64,000 bases of DNA from UBA11051 sp964390495 (lineage in GTDB: Bacteria > Armatimonadota > Zipacnadia > Zipacnadales > UBA11051): NCBI GenBank assembly GCA_964390495.1, contig CAYMIN010000002.1, positions 124,001 through 188,000 on the forward strand, written 5' to 3'. Of the stretch, positions 15,085-24,580 are shown one piece after another. Below the pieces are notes generated by a model. It did no database searches, was not told the DNA's origin, and saw nothing but the letters and a program-made list of their open reading frames with translations. Each line of letters begins with the position of its first letter. Positions within the stretch are counted from its first letter, which is position 1. Made by a program: the position numbers and the translations under genes.

Positions 15085-17028
15085 ATGGCCCAAGCGTACC
15101 GCCTCTTGGGAGCTGCTGTGCTGTGTGTTGCCGTAGGGCTTACCGCCTTGCCGACCCGGGTAAGCGCGCAGGCCGGCAGAGATTTCACTGACGGCGTCCA
15201 ATTGCTCCAAGACGGGCAATACGAGCGCGCAATCAATATCCTGAAAGCCGTCGTCGAGGCTAAGCCGGAGCTGGAGTCAGCCTGGTACTACCTGGGTCGT
15301 GCCCACCTGAAGATGCCCACTCCCGACCTCAAGGCAGCCCTTGACGCCTTTCAGCATGCCGTCGAACTCAACCCCCAACGCCCCGGCATTCGCCTCTATG
15401 TAGGCGAGATCTACGAAAGCCAGGGCGCGTACCAGGAGGCCTTGGAGGTCTATCAGGAGGAGCTGCGACTGCGCCGTGGCCGCGATGTCGAGGACGTCAA
15501 TATGGCGCTGGGCCGCCTCTATTACCTGAAAGGTGACCACAACAAGGCCATCGCGATCCTCAGTGACCTGAACCGGGCTGAACCGCTGTATGTAGAGTGC
15601 CTGTATTACTTGGGGCTTGCCGAGACGGCGGCTGGCGCCTACCAACAGGCCGCCGAGCATTTCGAAAAGGCCTCCCAGTTGTGCGAGGAGTACCAGTCAC
15701 TCCATAACCGCTTGGAGAAGGGCGAGCTCAACGTCGTGGAGCAACGCCGCAAGGGCCTCACCGAGGAGTACCTGGCCCAGAAGTATGGCAATGCTCAGCG
15801 CTTCGTGTCGGATCTGCACCTGTGGCCCCAGCTTAACAAGGCATGGGGCGACGCCCACTTCAAGGCCGGCGAGTGGGCACGCGCCCGTAGCGCCTATCGC
15901 CGCTGCCTCGACCTCGAGCAGGGCGGCAACCCCGCGGACCCGGAGCCTTACACCCTCGTCGGCGTTGCCTACCTCAGTGACGCCGAAGAGCTCTTCTATC
16001 GCGACGGGATGCTCTTCCAGTGTATAGCCGTGGTGGATGCAGCGATCGAGAATGTTGGCGAGGCCCTTAAGAAGAACGAAAACTACTACCCCGCCCACAA
16101 CGCGCAAGGCCAGATCTATAGTTTCCAGGCGCGTACCTACGTGACCATGCCGGAATTGAAGATCGAGTCCCACACCTACGAGGACGCGATTGAGGCCTTC
16201 GGCAAGGCTCTCGCACTGCGGGAGGATTACGTCCCCGCGATGCACAACCTGGGCAGCGTCCTCAACGAGGTCGGCCGGTTTGCCGAGGCCGCCACCGTGC
16301 TGGAGAAAGCGGTCGCCCTGCAGCCGAGCAATCCTGAGGTGCGCGCCAGCCTCGCCAAAGCCTATCTCGGCCAGGAGCAGGCGATGAAGGCCGTGGAGGC
16401 GGCCCAGACCGCCCTGTCGCTGGACCCCCACAACTACCAGGGCCTGTTGATGGCAGGACTGGCGGACTTCTATTACCGCGACCGCATGAGCTCGGCCATA
16501 GACTACTTCAGCCGCGCTATTGAGGCCCAGCCCACCCGGCCCGACGCTTATTTGGAGTTGGGTAATGCCTACTACCAAATGGAATCATGGTACCGCGCCC
16601 GCCACGAATATTTGAAAGCCCTTGAGCGCATACCCGACGCAATCATCGCCAATACTGCCGAGGACCGGGCCCGCGTCAATTTCCTTATCGCTTATACCTA
16701 CCATCACAGCAACATGTACGACAAGGAAATTGATTACCTCAACGAGGCCTTGGCCTTACAGCCGGCCTACATTGATGCCTTGCGGCAGATTGCGCGGGCC
16801 TATGAGGCTAACAACCAGCATCGCGCGGCCGAGGTCGCCCTCCAGACGGCCCTGGAGGGTTCGCCCGATGAGACCGTGGACGGCCAGATCTATGTGCAGT
16901 TGGGCCAGATGTACGAGCGCAAGGGGCGGCCGCATGATGCAATCGCCGCCTATACAGCCGCACTGAACGCCGATGACACCAACTATGAGGCGCAAGAGGG
17001 CCTCAAGCGGCTCGGAGCCAGTGGCTGA
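15085..17028 (+). CDS. Exported tetratricopeptide repeat protein
   Basis: 647 aa. Signal peptide (residues 1 to about 29, hydrophobic core ending VSAQA). The rest is largely TPR: many units with the pattern A-x2-Y-x-LG-x-A-x8-A and P at the end of helix B (for example ESAWYYLGRAHLK and RPDAYLELGNAYYQ). A longer, less regular segment (about residues 195-340) interrupts the array. TPR arrays are protein scaffolds, here outside the cytoplasm. Followed after 16 bases by an M16 peptidase homologue and then a PQQ propeller protein, so a secreted or envelope complex is plausible. Transcribed from a consensus promoter. Confidence 0.88.
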   Translation: MAQAYRLLGAAVLCVAVGLTALPTRVSAQAGRDFTDGVQLLQDGQYERAINILKAVVEAKPELESAWYYLGRAHLKMPTPDLKAALDAFQHAVELNPQRPGIRLYVGEIYESQGAYQEALEVYQEELRLRRGRDVEDVNMALGRLYYLKGDHNKAIAILSDLNRAEPLYVECLYYLGLAETAAGAYQQAAEHFEKASQLCEEYQSLHNRLEKGELNVVEQRRKGLTEEYLAQKYGNAQRFVSDLHLWPQLNKAWGDAHFKAGEWARARSAYRRCLDLEQGGNPADPEPYTLVGVAYLSDAEELFYRDGMLFQCIAVVDAAIENVGEALKKNENYYPAHNAQGQIYSFQARTYVTMPELKIESHTYEDAIEAFGKALALREDYVPAMHNLGSVLNEVGRFAEAATVLEKAVALQPSNPEVRASLAKAYLGQEQAMKAVEAAQTALSLDPHNYQGLLMAGLADFYYRDRMSSAIDYFSRAIEAQPTRPDAYLELGNAYYQMESWYRARHEYLKALERIPDAIIANTAEDRARVNFLIAYTYHHSNMYDKEIDYLNEALALQPAYIDALRQIARAYEANNQHRAAEVALQTALEGSPDETVDGQIYVQLGQMYERKGRPHDAIAAYTAALNADDTNYEAQEGLKRLGASG

Positions 17029-17044
17029 GAGGCGGGGAAGATGC

Positions 17045-18394
17045 GTGTTGAGCACCACGCCGGTTGCCGGGGCCCCAGGCAAACTTGCTGTCGCGTTGGC
17101 AATCGGCCTGGCCGGCGTGCTGCTGGGGGTAGTAGCGGAGGCGCAGTCACTGCCGCAGACTCAGCGCCTGCGGTTGGACAACGGTTTGACCTTGCTTTTC
17201 CGGCAGAATCCGGCTGCGCAGACCGTGGCGATAGCAGCCTTTGTCCGCGTACCGGCCTCGTGTGAGACTGCGCAAACGGCCGGCCTGCGCAGCTTGGTCC
17301 AGAGCATGTTACTGCACCGTCCGCCGGGAGCGCGGGCAACCGGGCCGGTTGAGCAGCTTGCCCGCTACGGGGCGGCGATTGCCACCTCCGTAGAGGCTGA
17401 CTGCGCCAAGGTGATGGTGGCCGGGCTGGCGGAGTATTTCGAAGAGTGCTTGCCGCCTCTGCGGGCGATCCTGTTCGGGCCGGAGTTCGACTGGGAGCAA
17501 CTGGCGGCCGAACGCACCGCTAAGCTGCATCTGCTCAACGCCACCGAAGAAAGCGGGGTCGCCTACGCCAGTTATCTCGCTTATGCCCGTCTGTTTGCCG
17601 GTACGCCATGCGCCTGGTCGGTCGCGGGCACTCGGCAGTCGCTGAGACACTTGCGCGAGGCGGACCTTCGCAGGCTTTACGAGCGTTACTGGCGGCCCAA
17701 CAACGTGGTACTGACCATCTGCGGTCCGATGCAGTTCGAGCAATGTCGGCGGCAGGTGGAAAGTGTTTTCGGCAACCTCTTGCCGGGTGTCGAGGTTCGT
17801 CAGGACGAGGTGCGCGTGGGCGACCGTGAGCCGATATACGTCCATCGGCCTTGGCCGACTGACAACGCTGTTGTGTTGATGATGTGCCAGGCGCCTAGGC
17901 CTGGAGAGCAGCAGTACCCGGCGGCACAGGTGCTGGCCGCAGTGCTTGGCGGCGGTCAGGGCTCGCTACTATGGCAGGCGCTGCGCGAAGACCAAGCCTT
18001 GGTCTATGGTGTCGAGGCCGACCTGACTACCTCAAACACCTGCAGTGCGCTGCAGATAGCCGCTAGCTGTGACGCGGTCCGCGCCGGTGAAGTCTATGGA
18101 ATCATCCGCGACCAGATCAGCGCCTTGCAGGCCGCGCCGCCGACTCAAGAGCAGGTGGACAGAGCTGTCAGCTACCTGACGGGCAACTATCTGTTCAGCC
18201 AGCAGTCCAATCTCTATGCGGCCGACCTGATGGGGGTATATGAGATTATCGCTGCTGGCCACGGCCCGGAGCTGCAGGCAAGCATAATGGAGCAGATCCG
18301 GGGTGTCAGCCCGCTGCAGGTGCGCCAGGCCGCTGTCAGTTATACCCAGCCTGCTATTTGGGTGCAGGTGGGAGGCGCGCCACCTGGCTACTAG
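17045..18394 (+). CDS. M16-family (insulinase/MPP-like) peptidase homologue without the zinc motif
   Basis: 449 aa from the GTG at 17045, with GGCGGGGAAG just upstream; the frame is open further back but overlaps the TPR gene. N-terminal signal or anchor segment (residues about 14-34), then an M16 N domain (RLDNGLTLLFRQN) and an M16 C domain. Where active members have HxxEH this one reads S-L-V-Q-S-M (about residues 86-91), so it cannot bind zinc. The Arg and Tyr of the C domain (LREDQALVYGV) remain. This matches the non-catalytic R/Y subunit of two-component M16 peptidases, but no HxxEH partner gene is next to it. Confidence 0.82.
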   Translation: MLSTTPVAGAPGKLAVALAIGLAGVLLGVVAEAQSLPQTQRLRLDNGLTLLFRQNPAAQTVAIAAFVRVPASCETAQTAGLRSLVQSMLLHRPPGARATGPVEQLARYGAAIATSVEADCAKVMVAGLAEYFEECLPPLRAILFGPEFDWEQLAAERTAKLHLLNATEESGVAYASYLAYARLFAGTPCAWSVAGTRQSLRHLREADLRRLYERYWRPNNVVLTICGPMQFEQCRRQVESVFGNLLPGVEVRQDEVRVGDREPIYVHRPWPTDNAVVLMMCQAPRPGEQQYPAAQVLAAVLGGGQGSLLWQALREDQALVYGVEADLTTSNTCSALQIAASCDAVRAGEVYGIIRDQISALQAAPPTQEQVDRAVSYLTGNYLFSQQSNLYAADLMGVYEIIAAGHGPELQASIMEQIRGVSPLQVRQAAVSYTQPAIWVQVGGAPPGY

Positions 18395-18498
18395 ACGAGG
18401 TTTGGCGGCGTCTATTACAGGCTATAGTTATAACGGCACCATGCGACAACCCGACTTTCAGTAGCGATCTTCAATCGGCATCAGCAGGAGGACCGTCA

Positions 18499-20322
18499 AT
18501 GTACTGCACGAAGCTGAGCTTACTGGCGATCGGTGTGGTGATGGCGGCTCTCGGGGCCACCCCGATACTCGCCCAGGAAATTCCGTACGCCTATATGGCC
18601 GGTTATGACCCGGGGCACAGCGGTGTCAGCCCCGACAGCCTGCAACTGCCGCTGGTGCTCAGTTGGCGACATTCGCCGGAAATCGAGGATGAGCTTAAGG
18701 CCGTCGGCTCAGCAGCCGTCGGGCCTGACAAGGTCTATTTTCCCGCTCACAACACCATGTATGCGGTGGACCGCCGTACTGGCGAGCTCAAGTGGGAGCT
18801 CTCCGTCGGCCATCGTATCTACTCCACCCCGCTGCTGCACGACGGGGTGCTCTATTTCGGCGCTGATGACAAAATGATATGGGCCGTCAACGCCGACAGC
18901 GGCAACCGCATGTGGCAGTTCCCCACCGGCGGAGCCGTCCGTTGTGGTCCGCTCTATGTATCCGGGGTGCTCTATTTCGGCTCCGAAGATGGCCGCATCT
19001 ATGCTCTCGATGTCAACAGGCGCAGTCTCCTCTACGCGCCCTTCCAGACCGGCGGCAAGGTCCGCGCTACTCCCTGCTACTACCGCGATACCATCTTCGC
19101 CGTCTCCGAAGACCGCCATCTTTATGCCATCAGCACTCGCGACGGGGGCCAGATCTGGCGCGCCGAGATACCCTCCGAAGAGGCCTTTGCCGCTCCCGTT
19201 ATGGAGCGCGGCAAGGTGATTGTCGCATCCGGTAACAAGCTGATTGCCTACGATGCGCGTCGCGGAGTGCATCGCTGGACCTTTACCGCCGGTGGTCTAA
19301 TAGCCGGCACCCCGGCTGCCTGTGACCGCCGCGTGTATGTTGGCACAGGTGACGGGGTGGTGTACGCTCTCGACAGTAGCCAGGGCCGGCTTACCTGGCG
19401 CTTCCCCCTCGCAGGCGTACGCAACGCGGTCTCAAGCCCGCTGAACATCGCAGGCGACACCGTGTTTGTCCGTTTCGGGAAGACTAATCTGACTGGCTTG
19501 TCCCTCAGTGACGGCTCGTTGGTCTGGGAGTACAAACTGCCTGAACCGCAGCTCCGGGAGACGACTAAGAAAAGGGACGCCAGGCCCGGCCAACAGCACC
19601 CCGGCGAGGCCGTTGAGGAGCGAACCGGACAGCCAATGGCCGCCGGAATGCCCGATGATGTCGAGCCCGGCCAACCCGGCCGCCCGGGCCGATCCGGCAG
19701 GACCACGGAGGTTACCAAAAGGACCTTTGAGGACAGCGTCATTGCCGGTATCAGCCTGGCTGCCGATAGCGCCTATGTGGTTGCCGCCGATGGTGTCATC
19801 TACGGCTTTGCTGCCAATGCCGCCGATGCCGTCAAGCCGCAGATCACCGCCGGCCTTCTTGATGTTCCCGGCCGCGGTGGGGTGCTGGTGCGCTTCCCGC
19901 TGGTAGTGGACCGGGGCGACACCTTCCCCGGGCGCTATGCCGACCTCGTGGAGGTCCCTGGCGCTCCGCCGATTGCAGTTTCCGTCAGCCTGGTGGACGA
20001 TGGCGCGGGCATCAACCCCGAAAGCCTCAGCATGGAGCTCGACGGCGAGTTGCTGGAGACCACTTACGACGCTCAACGCGGACTGCTGTGGTACCTGTAC
20101 GATCCCCGGGGCGCAGCGGTCTCGATGGCCAACGGCGTTCGCAACTTCGTGGTGTCGGCGGCCGACTGGGCGGGCAATGAAACTAAGGCCCAGCTAGCCT
20201 TCACGGTGGACAATTCGCTTGAACCGCCCGGGCCACCCGAGAAACAGACACCGAGAGGCGAGGAAGGCCGCCCCGGAATGCCTGGGGAAGGGCCCGAACC
20301 CGGCATGCCGCCGATGCCCTAG
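18499..20322 (+). CDS. Exported PQQ-type beta-propeller protein
   Basis: 607 aa from the ATG at 18499, preceded by AGGAGG (18486-18491). Signal peptide to about residue 24. Repeats of the PQQ/BamB-like kind follow (VLYFGSEDGRIYALDVNRR, VYVGTGDGVVYALDSSQG): blades with a tryptophan docking residue. A Pro/Gly/Arg-rich insert of about 60 residues (around residue 360-410) splits the propeller, and a C-terminal Ig-like segment (SVSLVDDGAGINPESLSMEL) ends in a Pro-rich tail. No quinoprotein dehydrogenase catalytic residues were recognised, so it is more likely a structural or assembly factor than an enzyme. Confidence 0.83.
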   Translation: MYCTKLSLLAIGVVMAALGATPILAQEIPYAYMAGYDPGHSGVSPDSLQLPLVLSWRHSPEIEDELKAVGSAAVGPDKVYFPAHNTMYAVDRRTGELKWELSVGHRIYSTPLLHDGVLYFGADDKMIWAVNADSGNRMWQFPTGGAVRCGPLYVSGVLYFGSEDGRIYALDVNRRSLLYAPFQTGGKVRATPCYYRDTIFAVSEDRHLYAISTRDGGQIWRAEIPSEEAFAAPVMERGKVIVASGNKLIAYDARRGVHRWTFTAGGLIAGTPAACDRRVYVGTGDGVVYALDSSQGRLTWRFPLAGVRNAVSSPLNIAGDTVFVRFGKTNLTGLSLSDGSLVWEYKLPEPQLRETTKKRDARPGQQHPGEAVEERTGQPMAAGMPDDVEPGQPGRPGRSGRTTEVTKRTFEDSVIAGISLAADSAYVVAADGVIYGFAANAADAVKPQITAGLLDVPGRGGVLVRFPLVVDRGDTFPGRYADLVEVPGAPPIAVSVSLVDDGAGINPESLSMELDGELLETTYDAQRGLLWYLYDPRGAAVSMANGVRNFVVSAADWAGNETKAQLAFTVDNSLEPPGPPEKQTPRGEEGRPGMPGEGPEPGMPPMP

Positions 20323-20359
20323 ACCCCCCGACATCAACCGCATCTGACAGGAGGACCAT

Positions 20360-20752
20360 ATGGCCAAGGTGATAATCACGGTGCTGCTGGTAGTCGTGCT
20401 GGCGCTCTATGGGGCAATGTTCATTACCTGGAACATGCAGAACATCACGGTCGTCGGCTTCGTCTCACCCTTGTCTCCGGACCAGGGGTACTCCGCCGTA
20501 ATGCCGCAGGCTTTCCTGGCAATCGGCGGTCTAGTTGTTGGCGTCGTGATTATGGCCGTCGCCGCATGGTCAACCTGGACTGCCCAAAACAGCGCCAAAC
20601 GCACCGCCCAGTCGCAGGTGGCGGTCGCCAAGCAGAAGCTGCAAGAGCGAACCGATATGGTGCGCGCGCTACGCCAAGAAGTCAAAAAGCTCAAAGATGA
20701 ATTGGTCGCTCAACCGAGCCGGCCGCGTGCTGACAAGCCCGACAGCGACTGA
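20360..20752 (+). CDS. LapA-like (DUF1049) membrane protein
   Basis: 130 aa with ACAGGAGG upstream. Two membrane helices (about residues 4-26 and 50-72), the first followed by the NMQNITVVGF pattern typical of LapA/DUF1049, then a charged coiled-coil cytoplasmic tail. Family members help assemble envelope components, such as lipopolysaccharide. Lies 37 bases after the propeller gene. Confidence 0.72.
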   Translation: MAKVIITVLLVVVLALYGAMFITWNMQNITVVGFVSPLSPDQGYSAVMPQAFLAIGGLVVGVVIMAVAAWSTWTAQNSAKRTAQSQVAVAKQKLQERTDMVRALRQEVKKLKDELVAQPSRPRADKPDSD

Positions 20753-20769
20753 GCTGATTGCACTACCGT

Positions 20770-20798
20770 TTGACACCGGCTGCGTTTGCAAATAGGAT
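20770..20798 (+). promoter_or_regulatory. Promoter of dprA-topA
   Basis: TTGACA (20770-20775), 17-base spacer, TAGGAT (20793-20798). Confidence 0.62.
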
Positions 20799-20813
20799 AT
20801 TGTGCGGCAACCC

Positions 20814-20841
20814 AAGGGGCCTGCGGGCCTCTTGTGCTTTT
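20814..20841 (+). terminator. Hairpin with T-run in the dprA leader, possible attenuator
   Basis: AAGGGGCC-TGCG-GGCCTCTT (20814-20833, one G-T wobble) followed by GTGC and TTTT. It lies just downstream of the promoter start and 86 bases before the dprA start, so it could end lapA readthrough or attenuate dprA-topA. The T-run is short and offset. Confidence 0.4.
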
Positions 20842-20926
20842 CCCGACACCCAACGCTCCACTACTAGCGGCTCGGCGCTGGGCACGTTGCCGGACCGGTG
20901 CCGTAAGGGATCTGAGCGGAGCTGAC

Positions 20927-22018
20927 ATGGAAAGCCTCGAGGCATGGTTGGTGTTCAATGCCAGCGGTTTGACGCCGCTGCGTCAGCATGCTCTGCTACG
21001 CGCCTTTGAGACGCCGGAGCGCATACTTGCCGCCTCGGATGCCGAGCTTACGGCGGTTGACGGCATCACCGCCCAGCACATTAGCAAGCTGCGCGACGGC
21101 GAGCGCCAAGTCAACCTGCCTGCTATCAAACAGGCGATGCAGAAAACCGGGGTACATCTGGTGACCTGGGGTAGCGAGGCCTACCCGGCGCTGTTGTCGG
21201 AGATCGACGGCGCGCCACCGCTGCTGTTCGTGCAGGGGGGACTGCTCCAGGCCGATAACCAGGCGCTGGCCATAGTCGGGACGCGCAAATGCAGTCCTTA
21301 TGGCCGCCAGATTGCGCGCCGCCTGGGCGGTGATCTGGCGCGCCGCGGCTTTACCATCGTCAGCGGGATGGCCGAGGGCATTGACGGCGAGGCCCATCAG
21401 GGAGCTTTGGAGGCCGGCGGGCACACCATTGCGGTAATGGCCTCCGGTCCCGACATCACCTATCCGCGTTCGCACCGACAACTGCGAGCTGACATCGCCG
21501 CTAGCGGAGCGGTAGTCACCGAGTACGCCTTCGGGACTGAGCCGCTGCGGGAGCGGTTTCCGGCTCGTAATCGGGTCATCAGCGGCTTGGCCCTGGGAGT
21601 GATAGTGGTGGAGGCACCGGTCAGAAGCGGCGCTCTGATTACCGCTCGTCATGCCGCCGAGCAGGGCCGCGATGTTTTCGCCGTCCCCGGCAATGTGGAC
21701 AGCCCCACTAGCGGCGGCTGTCACGCCCTCATCAAGGACGGCGCGAAGCTGGTGGAAGTCGCTGAGGACATAGTCGAAGGCCTGGGTATTATGCTCGAGG
21801 CGGTGCCGGTCAGGAGCGTCTCGCCACAGCAGCAGGCCGACCATACCGCTGACGAGGCCGCGGTTCTCAAGACACTGTCCTTCGAGCCGCGTCAGGTGGA
21901 TGCAATTGCCGCCGAAGCTCAGCTTCCGGTGGCGACCGTCAATGCCACGCTGATGTTGCTGGAGATGAAGGGCCTGGTCAGACGTTTCCCGGGCAATACG
22001 TATGTACGAATATCCTAG
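20927..22018 (+). CDS. dprA: DNA processing protein DprA
   Basis: 363 aa from ATG 20927 (GGAG 5 bases upstream). N-terminal helix-hairpin-helix region (about residues 1-60), then the Rossmann/SLOG core with AIVGTRKCSPYG, SGMAEGIDGEAHQGAL, FPARNRVISGLA, VEAPVRSGALITARHAAEQG and AVPGNVDSPTSGG, and a C-terminal winged helix (about 300-363). Full length and canonical. It loads RecA on incoming single strands in natural transformation. Adjacent to topA, the standard dprA-topA pair, with a 9-base gap. Confidence 0.94.
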   Translation: MESLEAWLVFNASGLTPLRQHALLRAFETPERILAASDAELTAVDGITAQHISKLRDGERQVNLPAIKQAMQKTGVHLVTWGSEAYPALLSEIDGAPPLLFVQGGLLQADNQALAIVGTRKCSPYGRQIARRLGGDLARRGFTIVSGMAEGIDGEAHQGALEAGGHTIAVMASGPDITYPRSHRQLRADIAASGAVVTEYAFGTEPLRERFPARNRVISGLALGVIVVEAPVRSGALITARHAAEQGRDVFAVPGNVDSPTSGGCHALIKDGAKLVEVAEDIVEGLGIMLEAVPVRSVSPQQQADHTADEAAVLKTLSFEPRQVDAIAAEAQLPVATVNATLMLLEMKGLVRRFPGNTYVRIS

Positions 22019-22027
22019 TGATTCGCG

Positions 22028-24544
22028 GTGGCACAATTGAGCAAGAAAGCAATCATAGTTGAATCCCCGACGAAAACCCGAACCCTGGGCCGCTTCCTGG
22101 GCGATGAGTTCAAGCTGCTGGCCTCGCGCGGGCATGTCCGCGACCTGCCCAAGGAGGGCATCGCGGTTGATATTGAGCACGACTTCGCGCCCGAATATAT
22201 CACCATACCCTCACAGCGCAAGACGGTCAAAGAGCTGAAAAAGCAGCTCGAGGGCATTGACGAGGTCTATCTTGCCACCGATCCCGACCGCGAAGGCGAG
22301 GCCATCGCCTGGCATCTGGTCGAGGCTCTTGGGCTGGAAAACGCCAGGCGTATTGAGTTCAACGAGATCACTGCCGATGCGGTGCGCAGGGCCTTAGCCA
22401 ACCCCGGCAGCATAGACATGGATCGCGTCAATGCCCAGCAGGCTCGTCGCATCCTCGACCGTCTGGTCGGTTACAAGCTCAGTCCGGTCTTGTGGAGCCG
22501 AATCGGCAGTCGCGGCAAAAAGGGCGCGCTCAGTGCCGGTCGTGTGCAATCGGCGGCCCTGCGGCTGATCTGCGAGCGCGAGCGCGAAATTGCCGCCTTC
22601 GTGCCCGAGGAGTACTGGAGCATAGATGTCGTGCTCTCCGCAGACGGCAAAGACAAGCGCTTCAAGGCCGAGCTGAAGGCCAAGGGTGACGAGAAACTGG
22701 CCCTCGAGACCGAAGCCGACGTGCTGCCGATTGTCGAGGAGCTCAAAGAGGCCGAATATACTGTCGCAGGCGTTACCAAGAAGCGAACGCGTCGCTCGCC
22801 CTATCCGCCGTTTCGCACCAGCACCTTGCAGCGGGCAGCGGCAGGCAAGCTGCGCTTCTCCGCCCGCAAGACCATGCGCATCGCCCAGGCGCTATATGAG
22901 GGCGTCGAGATTGATGAAGGCACCGCCGGCCTGATTACCTACATGCGCACCGACTCCACGCGAGTATCAGCCGAGGCCCAACAGCAGGCCCACCAGTACA
23001 TAGCCGAGCAGTTCGGCGAGAACTACCTCGGCAAGGGCGCTAAGGGCAAGCGGCGCAAGGGTGTCCAGGATGCCCACGAGGCGATCCGGCCCACCGAGGT
23101 GGCCCGTACCCCGGAGCGCATGAAGCCATTTCTCAGTCCGGACGAGGCCAAGCTGTACGAGCTAATCTGGCGGCAGTTCATTGCCAGCCAGATGGCGCCG
23201 GCCGTATATGACGAAATCGGTGTAGATATCGCCGCCGACGATTATCGCCTCCGCGCCGGCGGAACCGTGCTGCATTTCCCCGGCTACCTTGCCGTTCAGC
23301 CCCAGGAGCGGGATGAAACCGAAGCCTTAATGCTGCGCGAGCTAGCTGAAGGCCAGAATCTGGAGCTGTTGGACGTAATGCCCGAGCAGCACTTCACCAA
23401 GCCGCCCGGCCGCTACACGGAGGCCTCGCTGGTGCGCGAGCTGGAGGAGAACGGCATCGGACGCCCCAGCACCTATGCCCCGACCATTGAGACACTCCGC
23501 CAGCGCAAATACGTGCGGATGCAGCAGCGGACGTTCATCCCCACCGTGCTGGGCCTGGTGGTCAACGACTATCTCGTCAGTAATTTCGGCGATGTCGTGG
23601 CTCTTGAGTTCACCGCCGGCGTCGAGGAACAACTGGACACCGTGCAGGCCGGCAAGCTGCGCTGGCAGAAGCTGCTGGCGCGGTTCTACGAGGCGTTTGA
23701 GGCCAAGGTAGAGGCCGCAGCCCAGGCCGAGCCGCGAGTGCTGGAGGGCGAGCAGTGTCCCGAGTGCGGCGGCAAGCTCCTGGAGCGCTATTCGCTCTAC
23801 GGCAAGTTCGCCGGCTGCGAGAACTATCCCGACTGTGAATACACCCGCGATCTACTCGCCGACGTGGTGCCGGAGAAGGCGACCGAGGAGGTCGGCCGCG
23901 AATGTCCGGAGTGTGGCAAGCCGCTGGTCTATCGCTTCGGCCGCCGCGGGCGCAAGTTCATCGGCTGCAGCGGCTATCCGGAATGCGAACACACCGAGAA
24001 CCTGGGACCCGATGGAGAGCCCGTCCCGCCGCCGCAGGAAACCGGCCTGAAGTGTGAGCGCTGTGGTGGCGACATGCTGATCCGCCACAGCCGCCGTGGG
24101 CCGTTCTTGGGCTGCAGCAACTTCCCCAAATGCCGCAATACCAAGCCGATCGCCGCGCTTGAGCAAGGCGAGAAAGCTGCGGAAGCCGCACCCGAGGCTG
24201 CCGAGCAACGCGATGACGCCGAGACCGAGCCCACCGGCGAGGGCCAGGAGTTGGAGCTCAAATGCGACAAATGCGGGGCGCCGATGGTAGTCAAGACCGG
24301 CCGCCGAGGGCCGTTTGTGGCCTGTTCCGCGTACCCGAAGTGCAAGAACACCAAGCCGATGTCGGCGGCGTACGAGGCCGGCTACCAGCGCCCGGAGGCC
24401 GAGGAATTGGACGAAGTTTGTCCCGAGTGCGGCAAGCCTCTGGTGGTGCGGAGCGGTCGGCGCGGCAAGTTCATCGGCTGTTCAGGCTTCCCTAAGTGCA
24501 GGTACACGCGCAATCTCGAAGACAAGCCCGAGCAATCCGAGTAA
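22028..24544 (+). CDS. topA: DNA topoisomerase I
   Basis: 838 aa from GTG 22028. TOPRIM domain at the N-terminus (KKAIIVESPTKTRTLGRFL, later ATDPDREGEAIAWHL) and the active-site Tyr305 in GLITYMRTDSTR. The C-terminus has five C4 zinc ribbons of the CPxCG...GCxxYPxC type; E. coli has three. Relaxes negative supercoils ahead of transcription and replication. Between the third and fourth ribbon is an acidic Ala/Glu linker. Confidence 0.97.
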   Translation: MAQLSKKAIIVESPTKTRTLGRFLGDEFKLLASRGHVRDLPKEGIAVDIEHDFAPEYITIPSQRKTVKELKKQLEGIDEVYLATDPDREGEAIAWHLVEALGLENARRIEFNEITADAVRRALANPGSIDMDRVNAQQARRILDRLVGYKLSPVLWSRIGSRGKKGALSAGRVQSAALRLICEREREIAAFVPEEYWSIDVVLSADGKDKRFKAELKAKGDEKLALETEADVLPIVEELKEAEYTVAGVTKKRTRRSPYPPFRTSTLQRAAAGKLRFSARKTMRIAQALYEGVEIDEGTAGLITYMRTDSTRVSAEAQQQAHQYIAEQFGENYLGKGAKGKRRKGVQDAHEAIRPTEVARTPERMKPFLSPDEAKLYELIWRQFIASQMAPAVYDEIGVDIAADDYRLRAGGTVLHFPGYLAVQPQERDETEALMLRELAEGQNLELLDVMPEQHFTKPPGRYTEASLVRELEENGIGRPSTYAPTIETLRQRKYVRMQQRTFIPTVLGLVVNDYLVSNFGDVVALEFTAGVEEQLDTVQAGKLRWQKLLARFYEAFEAKVEAAAQAEPRVLEGEQCPECGGKLLERYSLYGKFAGCENYPDCEYTRDLLADVVPEKATEEVGRECPECGKPLVYRFGRRGRKFIGCSGYPECEHTENLGPDGEPVPPPQETGLKCERCGGDMLIRHSRRGPFLGCSNFPKCRNTKPIAALEQGEKAAEAAPEAAEQRDDAETEPTGEGQELELKCDKCGAPMVVKTGRRGPFVACSAYPKCKNTKPMSAAYEAGYQRPEAEELDEVCPECGKPLVVRSGRRGKFIGCSGFPKCRYTRNLEDKPEQSE

Positions 24545-24580
24545 CACCTCGGATCCCGTGCCGCAGACAGGGCCACCTAT

